Below, one piece after another: positions 1 through 7,591 of a stretch of DNA of 18,894 nt. The stretch's first letter is position 1. Every line of letters begins with the position of its first letter. Origin of the DNA: CAZZIZ01 sp964654535 (GTDB taxonomy: Bacteria; Bacteroidota; Bacteroidia; Chitinophagales; UBA2359); assembly GCA_964654535.1 (NCBI GenBank), contig CAZZIZ010000049.1, positions 1-18,894 on the forward strand, given 5' to 3'. Position numbers and translations under genes: made by a program. The notes under the pieces were generated by a model, which saw nothing but the letters and a program-made list of their open reading frames with translations, had not been told where the DNA came from and did not search any database.

Positions 1-147
1 TTTAATGTTTGGTGTTTGATAGGTTTTCATAGACAATAAGTTTTAATGAACGAGTTAATCCTATTGGGGAAGCTTCCGCAAGCGGTAACCCTATTGGCTT
101 TAAGAAGATAGAGAAAAAAATATAGAATAAAGAAATCTAGATAAGAT
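1..147. other. Non-coding left edge
   Basis: I find no gene here. The only visible structure is a short direct repeat, CCTATTGG at about 60-67 and again at about 92-99. Between them lies a small inverted repeat, CCGC-AA-GCGG, at about 77-86. The same CCGCAAGCGGTA string recurs inside the variable hairpin of repeat copy A at about 293-304. This may be a decayed fragment of such an element, but it is too short to say. Confidence 0.3.
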
Positions 148-359
148 TTTGGGAGTGCCCCCAGATTGTCAAAACAACTATTGCAACAAAAATTTAAAAG
201 AGAATGAAAACGCTACGCTGGAGCATTGTTTGCAATCTGGGGTCGGGCTCTCGTGGCTCGCTCTGTTCTGTTAAGAACAAAGTTCGTTTCTACCGCAAGC
301 GGTAAACGCACTTCTTGTTCTTAACAACAGGAGCTTAGACAGACCCCTCCATCCCTCAC
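148..359 (+). repeat. Structured interspersed repeat, copy A
   Basis: This is one of four copies in the window of a ~170-210 bp element. It opens with TTTGGGAGTGCCC. A 10-base arm at 159-168 (CCCCAGATTG) pairs with 233-242 (CAATCTGGGG). Conserved blocks follow: TCGGGCT (243-249), TCGCTCTGT (258-266), CAACAGGAGCT (325-335) and ATCCCTCA (351-358). Between the middle blocks, 269-280 pairs perfectly over 12 bases with 315-326, and a variable inner hairpin (about 281-313) sits on top. It lies about 30 bases past the stop codon of the minus-strand gene at 392, in antisense orientation to it. It could act as a terminator or structured RNA, or be a non-coding mobile repeat. Confidence 0.8.
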
Positions 360-391
360 TCAATATATTTGAACCAGTATGTTTAAAAGAG

Positions 392-2581
392 TTAGTTACC
401 AAAAACGATGAGCTCGCAACCTTCAATACATTCGAGCGATGCATTCGGTTGAACAAAGAGCGTGTTGCATTCAGCAGACGAGTTGGGAGAAATGAAACAG
501 TTTGTACCCGATAGAATGATTACATCACTCGAGCTGCTAGGAACAGCACCTGACAACCAGGCACTAGGAGTATTCCAAGAATTTACGTTGTCGATAAAAA
601 TAGCAGCGCCCGGAATACACTGATTAAGTATCGAAAAGACATCCACGCAGTTGCCCGAATTATTTGATATGGTTACAGAATTAGTCGAAGTGCTTAATCG
701 ATTGCAAACAGAGGTGTAATCGCAAACATCCAAGCTGTAATTGTCTGATATTCTTATCACAGGTCCACTTAAGTCAACTTGTTCCAATCCAGAAATGTCG
801 CTTAAAAATGGATTGCCTTGAATTGTAAACCAAGAGTTTATTGCTGGCACGGAATCAAGCAGGTCGTCAAGTGAGCTGAGCTCAGTGAATTGTAAATAAA
901 GTAAGTTTAAATCGCTGGTTAAATTCATGCCTGCTACACTTTGAAGGGGTGTGTTGTAAACACTAATACTTTCACAGGTTGTGAGGTTAGACAGGCCGTC
1001 AAAACTATCCATCACCGGGTTCCCGTAAATGTCAATTCTACCAATCGTATGAACGCTGTCTAAGCCGCTAAAATCAACAATGTTCATTGCATTCTGCATC
1101 CTTATTTCTCCGATGGATGTAACGTTTTCAAGCCCACCGAAGCTAGTGATGTCAGAGTACTCTAGGTCAATTATGCCGTGAATAGTAGTAAGGCTAGCTA
1201 AGCCATCAAAATCATTGGCAGCGTTATCGCTTGCGTAGAGATCACCAACTTCTGTTACGTTGTGTAAACCATCAAAGTCGTACAAGTTTGCATTATCTTG
1301 AATCCCTAAGCCTCCATATATAGTATGCAGATTGTCCAATCCACCTAAACTAGTTAGAGGAGTGTTCCATATATACAACTCGCCTCCAATAAATTGGATG
1401 TTAATTAAAGGGTTTAGATCTACTACACTTTCTCGTATGGTAAGAGAACCTTGAATCATTGTGCAATTCGGAAAAGCCTGTAAAAATTGACTCACATCAG
1501 TTTGATCAAATAAGACAGCACCAGGACATTCATTACTCTGATGACACCAACTTGCGTTTGCTGAACAACATGCCAATGCAGCATCAATGTAATCTGTACA
1601 AGCACCATTATTATTAAAAATGCTCAAGCTCGAATTGTTTGAAATTATTTCGCAAATTGGGGCGATGCTGCAATTTGTTAGTGAACTGTTGCTAGAAATT
1701 TGGACTTGAACACCCAACAGGTCTGTCTGTAAAAGCGCGCTTATATCCTGAAGGTTATGGTTAGAGGTAATAGTAAGTTTTGATGTGATGTTGGGTACGC
1801 CTTCAATACCCGCTAGTGAGATCAGCGACGTCGAAATTATCAAAACTTCACTTACAGGATTGGAAATATTCAAAGGGTTTAATGATGGAATGTTGCCCCT
1901 AAGTTCAATTGAGCCTACCGAGTGTAACCCTTCAAGACCATTCATACTTGTCAGGCCATCATTGTTGTTGATGCGTAATTTGGATTCAATATGTTGCAAA
2001 CTATTCAAGCCATAAAAATTGTTGAGCACATCGTTGGAGGAAACGGATAAACCGCCGCCTGGTTTTTCTGCCAGTATTGTAATCAAGTTGTGCAATCCTG
2101 TAAAACTATTCAGCGCCGAATTACTATAAATATTAAGCCCTAATGATGCTGTGGGATTTAAAGCGCCAACAGTTGTAATGTTTTCTAAACCTGAGAAATC
2201 TTGAAGAACGTCATTCCACCAAACCACCAGTCCGTCAATGGTAGTTAACGAGTTTAGTCCGGCGAAATTAATCAAGTTGTCATTGTTGTCAATTTTGAAT
2301 TCTCCAGTTATAGTATGCAAATTGTTCAAGCCCTGAAAGCTGCTTATGTCTGTATCTTCAATGGTTAAGTTGCCATTTATCTGGGTTATGTTTTCGAGTC
2401 CAACCAAATCGTCAATAGCGTCTCCCCTAATGATAATGTCATTGCTTAATTCTGTACAGTTTGGATAGCTATTTAGGAATGAGTTTATATCCTCAACTAT
2501 AATGAGCAAGTCCGGGCAATCTTGTGCAGGAAGCACTGATGAAAACAATAAGAAGGTAGCTAAGAATAGGTGTCTGAACAT
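392..2581 (-). CDS. Secreted protein with two tandem Receptor-L/leucine-rich-like modules
   Basis: The predicted protein has 729 residues from the ATG at 2581. An in-frame ATG at 2608 would add nine residues. I prefer 2581 because it starts a clean signal peptide (MFRHLFLATF, then LLFSSVLPAQ) and has AGGAAAG upstream. The mature protein holds two homologous modules, about residues 22-338 and 352-655. Each starts with a CP(D/G)-containing motif and a 'YPNCT/FPNCT' element. Each continues with repeats of the type 'F-GL-NLTTI-G-L-I--N', as in Receptor-L or BspA-like leucine-rich folds, and ends in a Cys-rich cap. Residues 656-729 carry an 'NSWNTPSAW' segment like those in many Bacteroidota surface proteins. 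No recognisable T9SS sorting domain follows; the protein ends in IVFGN. It is probably a surface or secreted binding protein with unknown ligand. Confidence 0.8.
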   Translation of the reverse strand: MFRHLFLATFLLFSSVLPAQDCPDLLIIVEDINSFLNSYPNCTELSNDIIIRGDAIDDLVGLENITQINGNLTIEDTDISSFQGLNNLHTITGEFKIDNNDNLINFAGLNSLTTIDGLVVWWNDVLQDFSGLENITTVGALNPTASLGLNIYSNSALNSFTGLHNLITILAEKPGGGLSVSSNDVLNNFYGLNSLQHIESKLRINNNDGLTSMNGLEGLHSVGSIELRGNIPSLNPLNISNPVSEVLIISTSLISLAGIEGVPNITSKLTITSNHNLQDISALLQTDLLGVQVQISSNSSLTNCSIAPICEIISNNSSLSIFNNNGACTDYIDAALACCSANASWCHQSNECPGAVLFDQTDVSQFLQAFPNCTMIQGSLTIRESVVDLNPLINIQFIGGELYIWNTPLTSLGGLDNLHTIYGGLGIQDNANLYDFDGLHNVTEVGDLYASDNAANDFDGLASLTTIHGIIDLEYSDITSFGGLENVTSIGEIRMQNAMNIVDFSGLDSVHTIGRIDIYGNPVMDSFDGLSNLTTCESISVYNTPLQSVAGMNLTSDLNLLYLQFTELSSLDDLLDSVPAINSWFTIQGNPFLSDISGLEQVDLSGPVIRISDNYSLDVCDYTSVCNRLSTSTNSVTISNNSGNCVDVFSILNQCIPGAAIFIDNVNSWNTPSAWLSGAVPSSSSDVIILSGTNCFISPNSSAECNTLFVQPNASLECIEGCELIVFGN

Positions 2582-3072
2582 ACAAGCAAATAAACACTTT
2601 CCTGCCATTATAACAAGGAGAATTCAAAAATGCTTCTAAAAGAAATAATGTTTTTTAGGTTATTTGCACCTTAGCGTCCGAATGATGAAGAATTGTCTAA
2701 AGGAAATTCGTGGGGTTTCTGTACAGTAAAAAAGTGTAATCGGCTTCTTCACCAGATAGCTCGAAGGGACGCGATCAAATTAAGTAGAAGGTAAGCTTAC
2801 AAAATGCACTAAAAGAATATGAATCAAACGATTCTGAAATCCAGTTTTCTATCTTGAACGAATCCGCCTGGCCAATTCCAGGCAATTTGCAGAATTGAAA
2901 AGAAGCGAGCGATTGAAGGTTTGTAATCATGTAAAACTCAGTGGTTGTTTTGGATAACACTGTCTATAAAACAATCGCTAGCGCAAGCGTCCCAAGCTGC
3001 TAGCATTCCTGAAAGCGTCACCCTTGCGATTGAAAACGCTACATTTATTAGCGCTAAACGCTGCAACAATAA
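2582..3072. other. Divergent intergenic region
   Basis: This 0.5 kb separates two divergently transcribed genes and must hold both promoters. I could not find a convincing Bacteroidota -33/-7 pair for either. Near the right end, CAATCGC (2971-2977) can pair with GCGATTG (3026-3032). Inside that lie two GCTAGC palindromes (2976-2981 and 2998-3003). The string TGAAAACGCTAC near 3032-3042 also occurs in repeat copy A near 204-215. None of this is a defined element. A 61-codon minus-strand frame at 2775-2960 has no supporting features. Confidence 0.35.
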
Positions 3073-3588
3073 ATGACCATAGACTTGCACTCATTTAAGT
3101 TATCTGAAAAAGAAAAACTGTTTTCAATGCTCAGTGAAAACGACTGGCCATTTCACAGCGGTGCAAAGATTACACGTCAACTATTCGATGCACAAATACA
3201 AAACGAGTACTACACAGGCGCAGGCATCAAAACCTTCTTAGTAATGAACAAGGAAGAGACAGTAGGTTTCATCAGGCTTTTTGATTTAGGCAAAGACTTT
3301 CAAGACGACGAAACCCCTTTGTTCGATTTGCGCTTAGTAAAACGGTATCGTGGGTGTGGCTTTGGCAAAGAAACCTTAGAGCAAGCAGTAGATTACGTGT
3401 TTGAAACCTATACGAACAAAACTAGAATAGAAGGAACCACACGAAAAGACAACCTGGCTATGTGTAAGGTTTTTGAAGCCTGCGGTTTTGTAAATGAAGC
3501 CCGGTATCGCGAATCTTGGCGAGCAGCGTCCGGCGAATTATTGGACACCCTCGGCTACGGCTTGCTACGAAGAGATTGGGCGGATTAA
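3073..3588 (+). CDS. GNAT-family N-acetyltransferase
   Basis: This 171-residue protein has the length and order of a single-domain GNAT acetyltransferase. The acetyl-CoA pyrophosphate-binding signature is visible at residues 91-98 as RYRGCGFG, which fits the family's R/Q-x-x-G-x-G/A motif, and a helix follows (KETLEQAVDYVF). The later NLAMCKVFEACGF stretch (about 127-139), with N127 and a short helix before CGF, is the usual motif B region. The overall pattern resembles the RimJ/RimL-like branch, which acetylates protein N-termini or small amines. The substrate cannot be predicted. The next gene lies 68 bases downstream on the same strand, so they may be co-transcribed, but they share no obvious function. 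Confidence 0.88.
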   Translation: MTIDLHSFKLSEKEKLFSMLSENDWPFHSGAKITRQLFDAQIQNEYYTGAGIKTFLVMNKEETVGFIRLFDLGKDFQDDETPLFDLRLVKRYRGCGFGKETLEQAVDYVFETYTNKTRIEGTTRKDNLAMCKVFEACGFVNEARYRESWRAASGELLDTLGYGLLRRDWAD

Positions 3589-3656
3589 AGAAAGGGGCTT
3601 TAACAAATTGGACAACCGTTTATATTTTAATTGCGCTCTTTGAGGGAACAAACAAT

Positions 3657-4610
3657 ATGAAACCTCATATAAACATCTGTATAACTATAGTTTGCGCTAT
3701 TTCAATCTTATTGCTAGGGGCCTGGACTACGCCCCAACTAGCATCGTCCAATCGAACCTATCTGGACAGACACACAGCAAGTATTGATTCGCCAGATATT
3801 GCTGACTTTGCCTATAAGGATACGCTTAATGAAGTGCTCGTGGTAGCTGAAAGACTCAGAAAGAATTGGTGCTTAGTTGACGCCTGTATTCGTAGCACTC
3901 AAGTAGACGATGGAGAAGTCTCCTATTTCACCGAGGCCAAAGTGACTTATGCTTATAACAAAAATAAACGGGGCAACTATGGCAATACTTATTTGAAGGT
4001 ACACGAAGCGCGCTCTTTTGTGAATCAAGAGCTTATTGACTCGCGCAAAAATCATAATGTAGGGATTACGTTTAGGATTGTAGGTGTACCCGAACTGCCA
4101 TTTAAAGTGCTGCCAAATCGGATTTTTAAAAAGTACAACTTCGAAGATAAGTCCAACTACGTTGAACCCGTTTCTTTTCTTAGTGAAGACCGCGCTGAAT
4201 TGAAGGTGGAACAAACCGACAAGGGATTGTTATATGTGCTAAGAGATATCAAAAGTGAAAAGGCGCGTAAGGCTATAGCAACAGAAGTAGAACAGACCTC
4301 CAAAGTGCTGAAGATGCATTTTGATTCCTCCGCCAGCCAGCATCTAAGTAGGGTTAAGAGTTTTTCCGAGCTCTTGCATTTTAATGAGGAAAGTCATTTC
4401 AAAGTCCAACACAACAAAGACAAGGCTCCAATTAGTATTGAGGTTAACCAAGAAATTTTTATCGAGGACGTATCGCTTGTTAGCAAAATTGATAAGAGAA
4501 AATTTCAAGGCCGCCTAAATATTATGCCTAGTGTCAGTGCGAACTCACCTGCCTATAGCAATAACTGTGATTGTGAGCTTTACGAGCCGTCGGAGTTGGA
4601 ATTTGAATAG
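3657..4610 (+). CDS. Exported protein of unknown function
   Basis: I chose the ATG at 3657 (317 residues) rather than an earlier in-frame ATG at 3516, which would overlap the GNAT gene by 73 bases. The later start has GAGGGA about 11 bases upstream and opens a good signal sequence: MKPH, then a hydrophobic run at residues 6-22. The mature part is soluble and charged. Residues 57-64 read LNEVLVVA, and the next ~60 residues faintly resemble the conserved part of Bacteroidota exported proteins that carry a carboxypeptidase-regulatory-like domain, though that domain is absent here. I regard this likeness as weak. Cysteines at 72 and 77, and a CDC near the C-terminus (304-306), could form disulfides. 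The gene lies outside the glycan locus and ends 20 bases before repeat B. Confidence 0.75.
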   Translation: MKPHINICITIVCAISILLLGAWTTPQLASSNRTYLDRHTASIDSPDIADFAYKDTLNEVLVVAERLRKNWCLVDACIRSTQVDDGEVSYFTEAKVTYAYNKNKRGNYGNTYLKVHEARSFVNQELIDSRKNHNVGITFRIVGVPELPFKVLPNRIFKKYNFEDKSNYVEPVSFLSEDRAELKVEQTDKGLLYVLRDIKSEKARKAIATEVEQTSKVLKMHFDSSASQHLSRVKSFSELLHFNEESHFKVQHNKDKAPISIEVNQEIFIEDVSLVSKIDKRKFQGRLNIMPSVSANSPAYSNNCDCELYEPSELEFE

Positions 4611-4630
4611 CCTATGGATATGCAAACGTT

Positions 4631-4838
4631 GCGTGAGGGATAGAGGCCTATGTTTGAGCTCCTGTTGTAAAAAACAAGAAAAGCGCTTAGCTCCTTAAGA
4701 GCTAGAAGCGCTTTTTGTTTTTTACAGAACAGAGCGAGGGCCGAAAGCCCGACCCCAAACCTTGGCCGCGTAGCAATGTTGCTTTCCGAAGGAAGAAGCA
4801 AATTGCGAGATGGCCAGATGGTTTGGGGGCACGCCCAA
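4631..4838 (-). repeat. Structured interspersed repeat, copy B
   Basis: Read on the minus strand this is the same element as copy A. On the plus strand the conserved blocks appear in reverse: TGAGGGAT (4634-4641), AGCTCCTGTTG (4657-4667), ACAGAGCGA (4729-4737) and AGCCCGA (4746-4752). The arm 4753-4761 (CCCCAAACC) pairs with 4820-4828 (GGTTTGGGG). The central stem pairs 4666-4677 with 4715-4726 perfectly over 12 bases, yet its sequence differs from that in copy A. Its first 45 bases (4631-4675) are identical to copy D at 18850-18894. It starts 20 bases after a stop codon and precedes the promoter region of the glycan locus. Confidence 0.82.
4679..4726 (+). terminator. Probable intrinsic terminator inside repeat B
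   Basis: A strong hairpin forms between AAAAGCGCTTAGCTC (4679-4693) and 4699-4715, with a five-base loop and a two-base bulge. It is followed directly by TTGTTTTTT (4715-4723). This is the layout of a Rho-independent terminator for the gene ending at 4610. The A-rich left flank makes it possibly bidirectional. The hairpin is the variable inner stem of the repeat, so termination may be one role of the element. Confidence 0.55.
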
Positions 4839-5079
4839 TGTCATGAAACATAGATTGGTAAACATTTAAAGTTGGAACCCATATGTAATTTACTGAGCCA
4901 ACCCTCTCATTTTATCTTAGGCTAAACAAAAATTCTCATTATACCTTACTGTTAGACGACAATAACGCTGCCTAAGAACATTTGAGGGGAAACTAACCCT
5001 AGCTCACGTAGTCTGATTTTCCCGTATTGCTTAAATTTGATAGCTCACCGAATACGTCTGTGGGTATAAATTTCAAACT
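4839..5079 (+). promoter_or_regulatory. Promoter region of the glycan locus
   Basis: TAAATTTG at 5032-5039 matches the Bacteroidota -7 consensus TAnnTTTG, about 40 bases before the ATG at 5080. A clear -33 TTG box at the usual distance is not evident. An inverted repeat, GGGAAA (4987-4992) and TTTCCC (5018-5023), sits where a regulator could bind, just upstream of the -7 box. I infer that the four genes from 5080 to 15452 are transcribed from here, since their gaps are only 11-19 bases. No regulator gene is encoded in the window. Confidence 0.4.
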
Positions 5080-7572
5080 ATGAGAATTCTGTTTGTTTCC
5101 TTGGTCTTTGCTTTCTGTTCTTTAGGAAACCTGTTTGCGCAAAACAATGGTTTATCATTCGACGGCAACGAGGAGTTTTTGTCTATTCCTCATTCCGATC
5201 AGTTTAATATTGAAGATGGCTTCACGATTGAGGCTTGGATTTTTGCAGTGGAATGGCAAGATGCAATTTGGCAAGGAAGTATACTTGCAAAAGACGGACA
5301 GGATAATGATCGGGGCTATGCTTTTAGATGCGGTAGCAACGGTTCGCTGTCCTTTGTTATACAAATAGACAATGTTTGGGAGGAGGCCCAGTCTCCAGAA
5401 ATAATGAATGCTAATCAATGGCATCACGTGGCAGGGGTCTTCGCCAATGGAACTATTATACTTTATATAGATGGTCAGTTGTCTGGTAGCAAAACGGTAG
5501 GTGGAAATGCTACACACTCGCCAGACTTGCCTCTCCATGTAGGTGGTTCACCAGGATTTGGTGATAGACATTTCAATGGAGTTATAGATGAGTTGCGTGT
5601 CTGGACACAGGCTCGGACTCCTGAACAAATTGCCGATAATATAACGAGCGATTTGAACGGCGATGAAGAAGGGCTGGCCCTTTATTTGCCTATGAACGAA
5701 GGAGCTGGATCAGAAGTGTTTGATAATGCTGGCGCTCCTGATAATGCCCAATTCAATTTTATGGATGATTCGAACTGGGTAGATGGCTTTACATTACCCG
5801 AATTTGATATCTCGATACAACGCGTTTTTGGTGTGGATGTAGTGAACATGATTGATCGTCCAGTTAAGCTTAAAGCAAGTGTCCAAAACACGGGAGCACA
5901 ATCTATTGGAGATGTGAGTTTGAGCGCATTTGTAAATGGAGAATTATATACGACAGAAATTGTTGAAGCGAGCATTGCTCCAGGTGACCTTTACACGCAT
6001 GAATTTGCTTTGCCCCTTGACCTTTCGGGTTTTGAAAATCCTGAAATAGCTGTGAGCGTTGCTCATCCCGATGATGGAAATTTATTAAACAACGAGAAGC
6101 TAATCAATATTAATACTGGCTCTTCGAACAAAGTAATAGTTACCGATCAACTGTTTCACAATGTGGGCAACATATCGAAAAGTGTAAATATGACCTTGCC
6201 TAATGACTTTCATCGTTATGAACAAATATTGCTCAACATCGACTTGACTTGTCCGTCAGGCGGTTGTGGCGACTGGGATGTTTTGGCTGATTTAGTACTG
6301 GTAACCGAATCCGGTTCTTACGAAATTGGGCGATACATTACGCCCTTTGGTATAGCCTGCGGTGGATGGGTTATTGATGTTACTGATTTTAAAAGTGTAT
6401 TGAGCGGTGACATTTCATTTACTTCCAGTGTTTTGGTTTTTACCCAAACGGGTTGGTTGGTAGATATGTCGCTTGATTTGTTCGATACCAGCGATAATGA
6501 TTCATTTTCGGCGATTGAAACGCTCTGGGAGCGCAGTAATCACGTTTATGGTGATCCGAACATTGAAGACGACTTACCAGCTTTGGCAGTAGATGTACGC
6601 GACAACACAACAAGTAGTCACGTACGTTTGCACGTAACGGGTCATGGACAAGGAAACACCAGTAACGCTGCGGAATTTTTTGAGGTTACAAATACTTTGG
6701 AGGCCAATGGCCAAGCTATCGATTCACATCATCTTTGGAATGATGACTGTCCGGACAATCCCTGTGCCAATCAGGAAGGTACTTGGCTTTTCCCACGTGC
6801 AGGTTGGTGCCCTGGTGAGCAAGTAGATCCATATTTGGTAAATACAACCACGGTCGCAGATGCGGGAAGTACTGTAGTGTTAGACTATGAATTGCAAGAC
6901 TATACCAACTTGCTCAACACAGGTTACAATAATAGTGGACACACCGAACCATTCTATAGAATCTTAAGTTACTTCATACAAGAATCTGATGTGCCGTATG
7001 AAACCTATAACAATCTTTCAAGCTCAAATCTAGAAGCAACTATAAATGGGAATACGCTTACTGCTATAAACGTGGACATTACGAACTCGGGCTTTGAGGA
7101 CATTGATGAATACGAGCTACGCATATTTGCAGCAGGAAGTTTGGTTGCTACCGAGAGTTTTCAAGAAACTTTAGATGCTGGTGCTGAAGCGACTCAAAAC
7201 GTATCCCTTTCTGCACCATTGTCAGGCGGCCTCAACAATATATTCGTAGAAGTTTTTACTCCGATCGACAACAATCCAGGGGACAATGTTTCCAAAGCGG
7301 AAGTGTCGACGAGTATAAACGAGCTGGTGCGAACGCATAGCTTCGATGTTTTTCCAAACCCCACGGGCGACGGGTTAATTCAAATTCAATACGATAACTT
7401 TTGGAAAGGTAGTGCCTTACAAATTTTTAGTACTTCGGGCAAAATGTTGGAAGAGATGTTCCTGGATGGCGATCACGTCAGTTTAGACCTTAATCAAGGA
7501 GTGTATTGGTTCACTTTGATACATCCTGATAGGGGCTCAGTTTATACCGAAAAGATCATTTCTTTTAAGTAA
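5080..7572 (+). CDS. Secreted PNGase F-like peptide-N-glycosidase with LamG and T9SS domains
   Basis: This 830-residue protein probably releases N-glycans from glycoproteins by cleaving the GlcNAc-Asn amide. Domains in order: signal peptide (1-21), LamG/concanavalin-like domain (about 24-210), CARDB-like beta-sandwich (245-347), the two-part PNGase F core (about 352-640), a second CARDB-like stretch (650-740) and a T9SS type A sorting domain (about 755-830, VFPNPTGDG to EKIISFK). Core matches to Elizabethkingia PNGase F, from memory, are CPSGGCGDWD (391-400; D400 at the catalytic D60 position), EIGRYITPFG, IDVTDFKSVLSG, AAEFFE (E532 at the E206 position) and RAGWCPG (573-579). The family residue E118 seems replaced by Q456, and the C204-C208 disulfide by Ala and Phe. 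SusC starts 19 bases downstream. Activity is likely but not certain. Confidence 0.87.
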   Translation: MRILFVSLVFAFCSLGNLFAQNNGLSFDGNEEFLSIPHSDQFNIEDGFTIEAWIFAVEWQDAIWQGSILAKDGQDNDRGYAFRCGSNGSLSFVIQIDNVWEEAQSPEIMNANQWHHVAGVFANGTIILYIDGQLSGSKTVGGNATHSPDLPLHVGGSPGFGDRHFNGVIDELRVWTQARTPEQIADNITSDLNGDEEGLALYLPMNEGAGSEVFDNAGAPDNAQFNFMDDSNWVDGFTLPEFDISIQRVFGVDVVNMIDRPVKLKASVQNTGAQSIGDVSLSAFVNGELYTTEIVEASIAPGDLYTHEFALPLDLSGFENPEIAVSVAHPDDGNLLNNEKLININTGSSNKVIVTDQLFHNVGNISKSVNMTLPNDFHRYEQILLNIDLTCPSGGCGDWDVLADLVLVTESGSYEIGRYITPFGIACGGWVIDVTDFKSVLSGDISFTSSVLVFTQTGWLVDMSLDLFDTSDNDSFSAIETLWERSNHVYGDPNIEDDLPALAVDVRDNTTSSHVRLHVTGHGQGNTSNAAEFFEVTNTLEANGQAIDSHHLWNDDCPDNPCANQEGTWLFPRAGWCPGEQVDPYLVNTTTVADAGSTVVLDYELQDYTNLLNTGYNNSGHTEPFYRILSYFIQESDVPYETYNNLSSSNLEATINGNTLTAINVDITNSGFEDIDEYELRIFAAGSLVATESFQETLDAGAEATQNVSLSAPLSGGLNNIFVEVFTPIDNNPGDNVSKAEVSTSINELVRTHSFDVFPNPTGDGLIQIQYDNFWKGSALQIFSTSGKMLEEMFLDGDHVSLDLNQGVYWFTLIHPDRGSVYTEKIISFK

Positions 7573-7591
7573 GGAACTCTACAAAATCAAA

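Noticed and set aside
271..456. 61-codon minus-strand frame overlapping the end of the Receptor-L-like gene and repeat A
   Set aside because: It lies in another frame of a good gene and runs through the hairpin of repeat A. It contains no T9SS signature, so it does not support a frameshifted continuation.
2775..2960. 61-codon minus-strand frame in the divergent intergenic region
   Set aside because: It has no signal peptide, domain or ribosome-binding site and is within the length expected by chance.
4580..4801. 73-codon minus-strand frame
   Set aside because: It is produced by the sequence of repeat copy B and overlaps the end of the exported protein gene. The structured repeat explains the region better.
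148..4838. Possibility that the repeats are a CRISPR array or integron cassette sites
   Set aside because: The copies are kilobases apart and differ in orientation. They lie between ordinary gene units, with no short regular spacers and no cas or integrase gene in the window.
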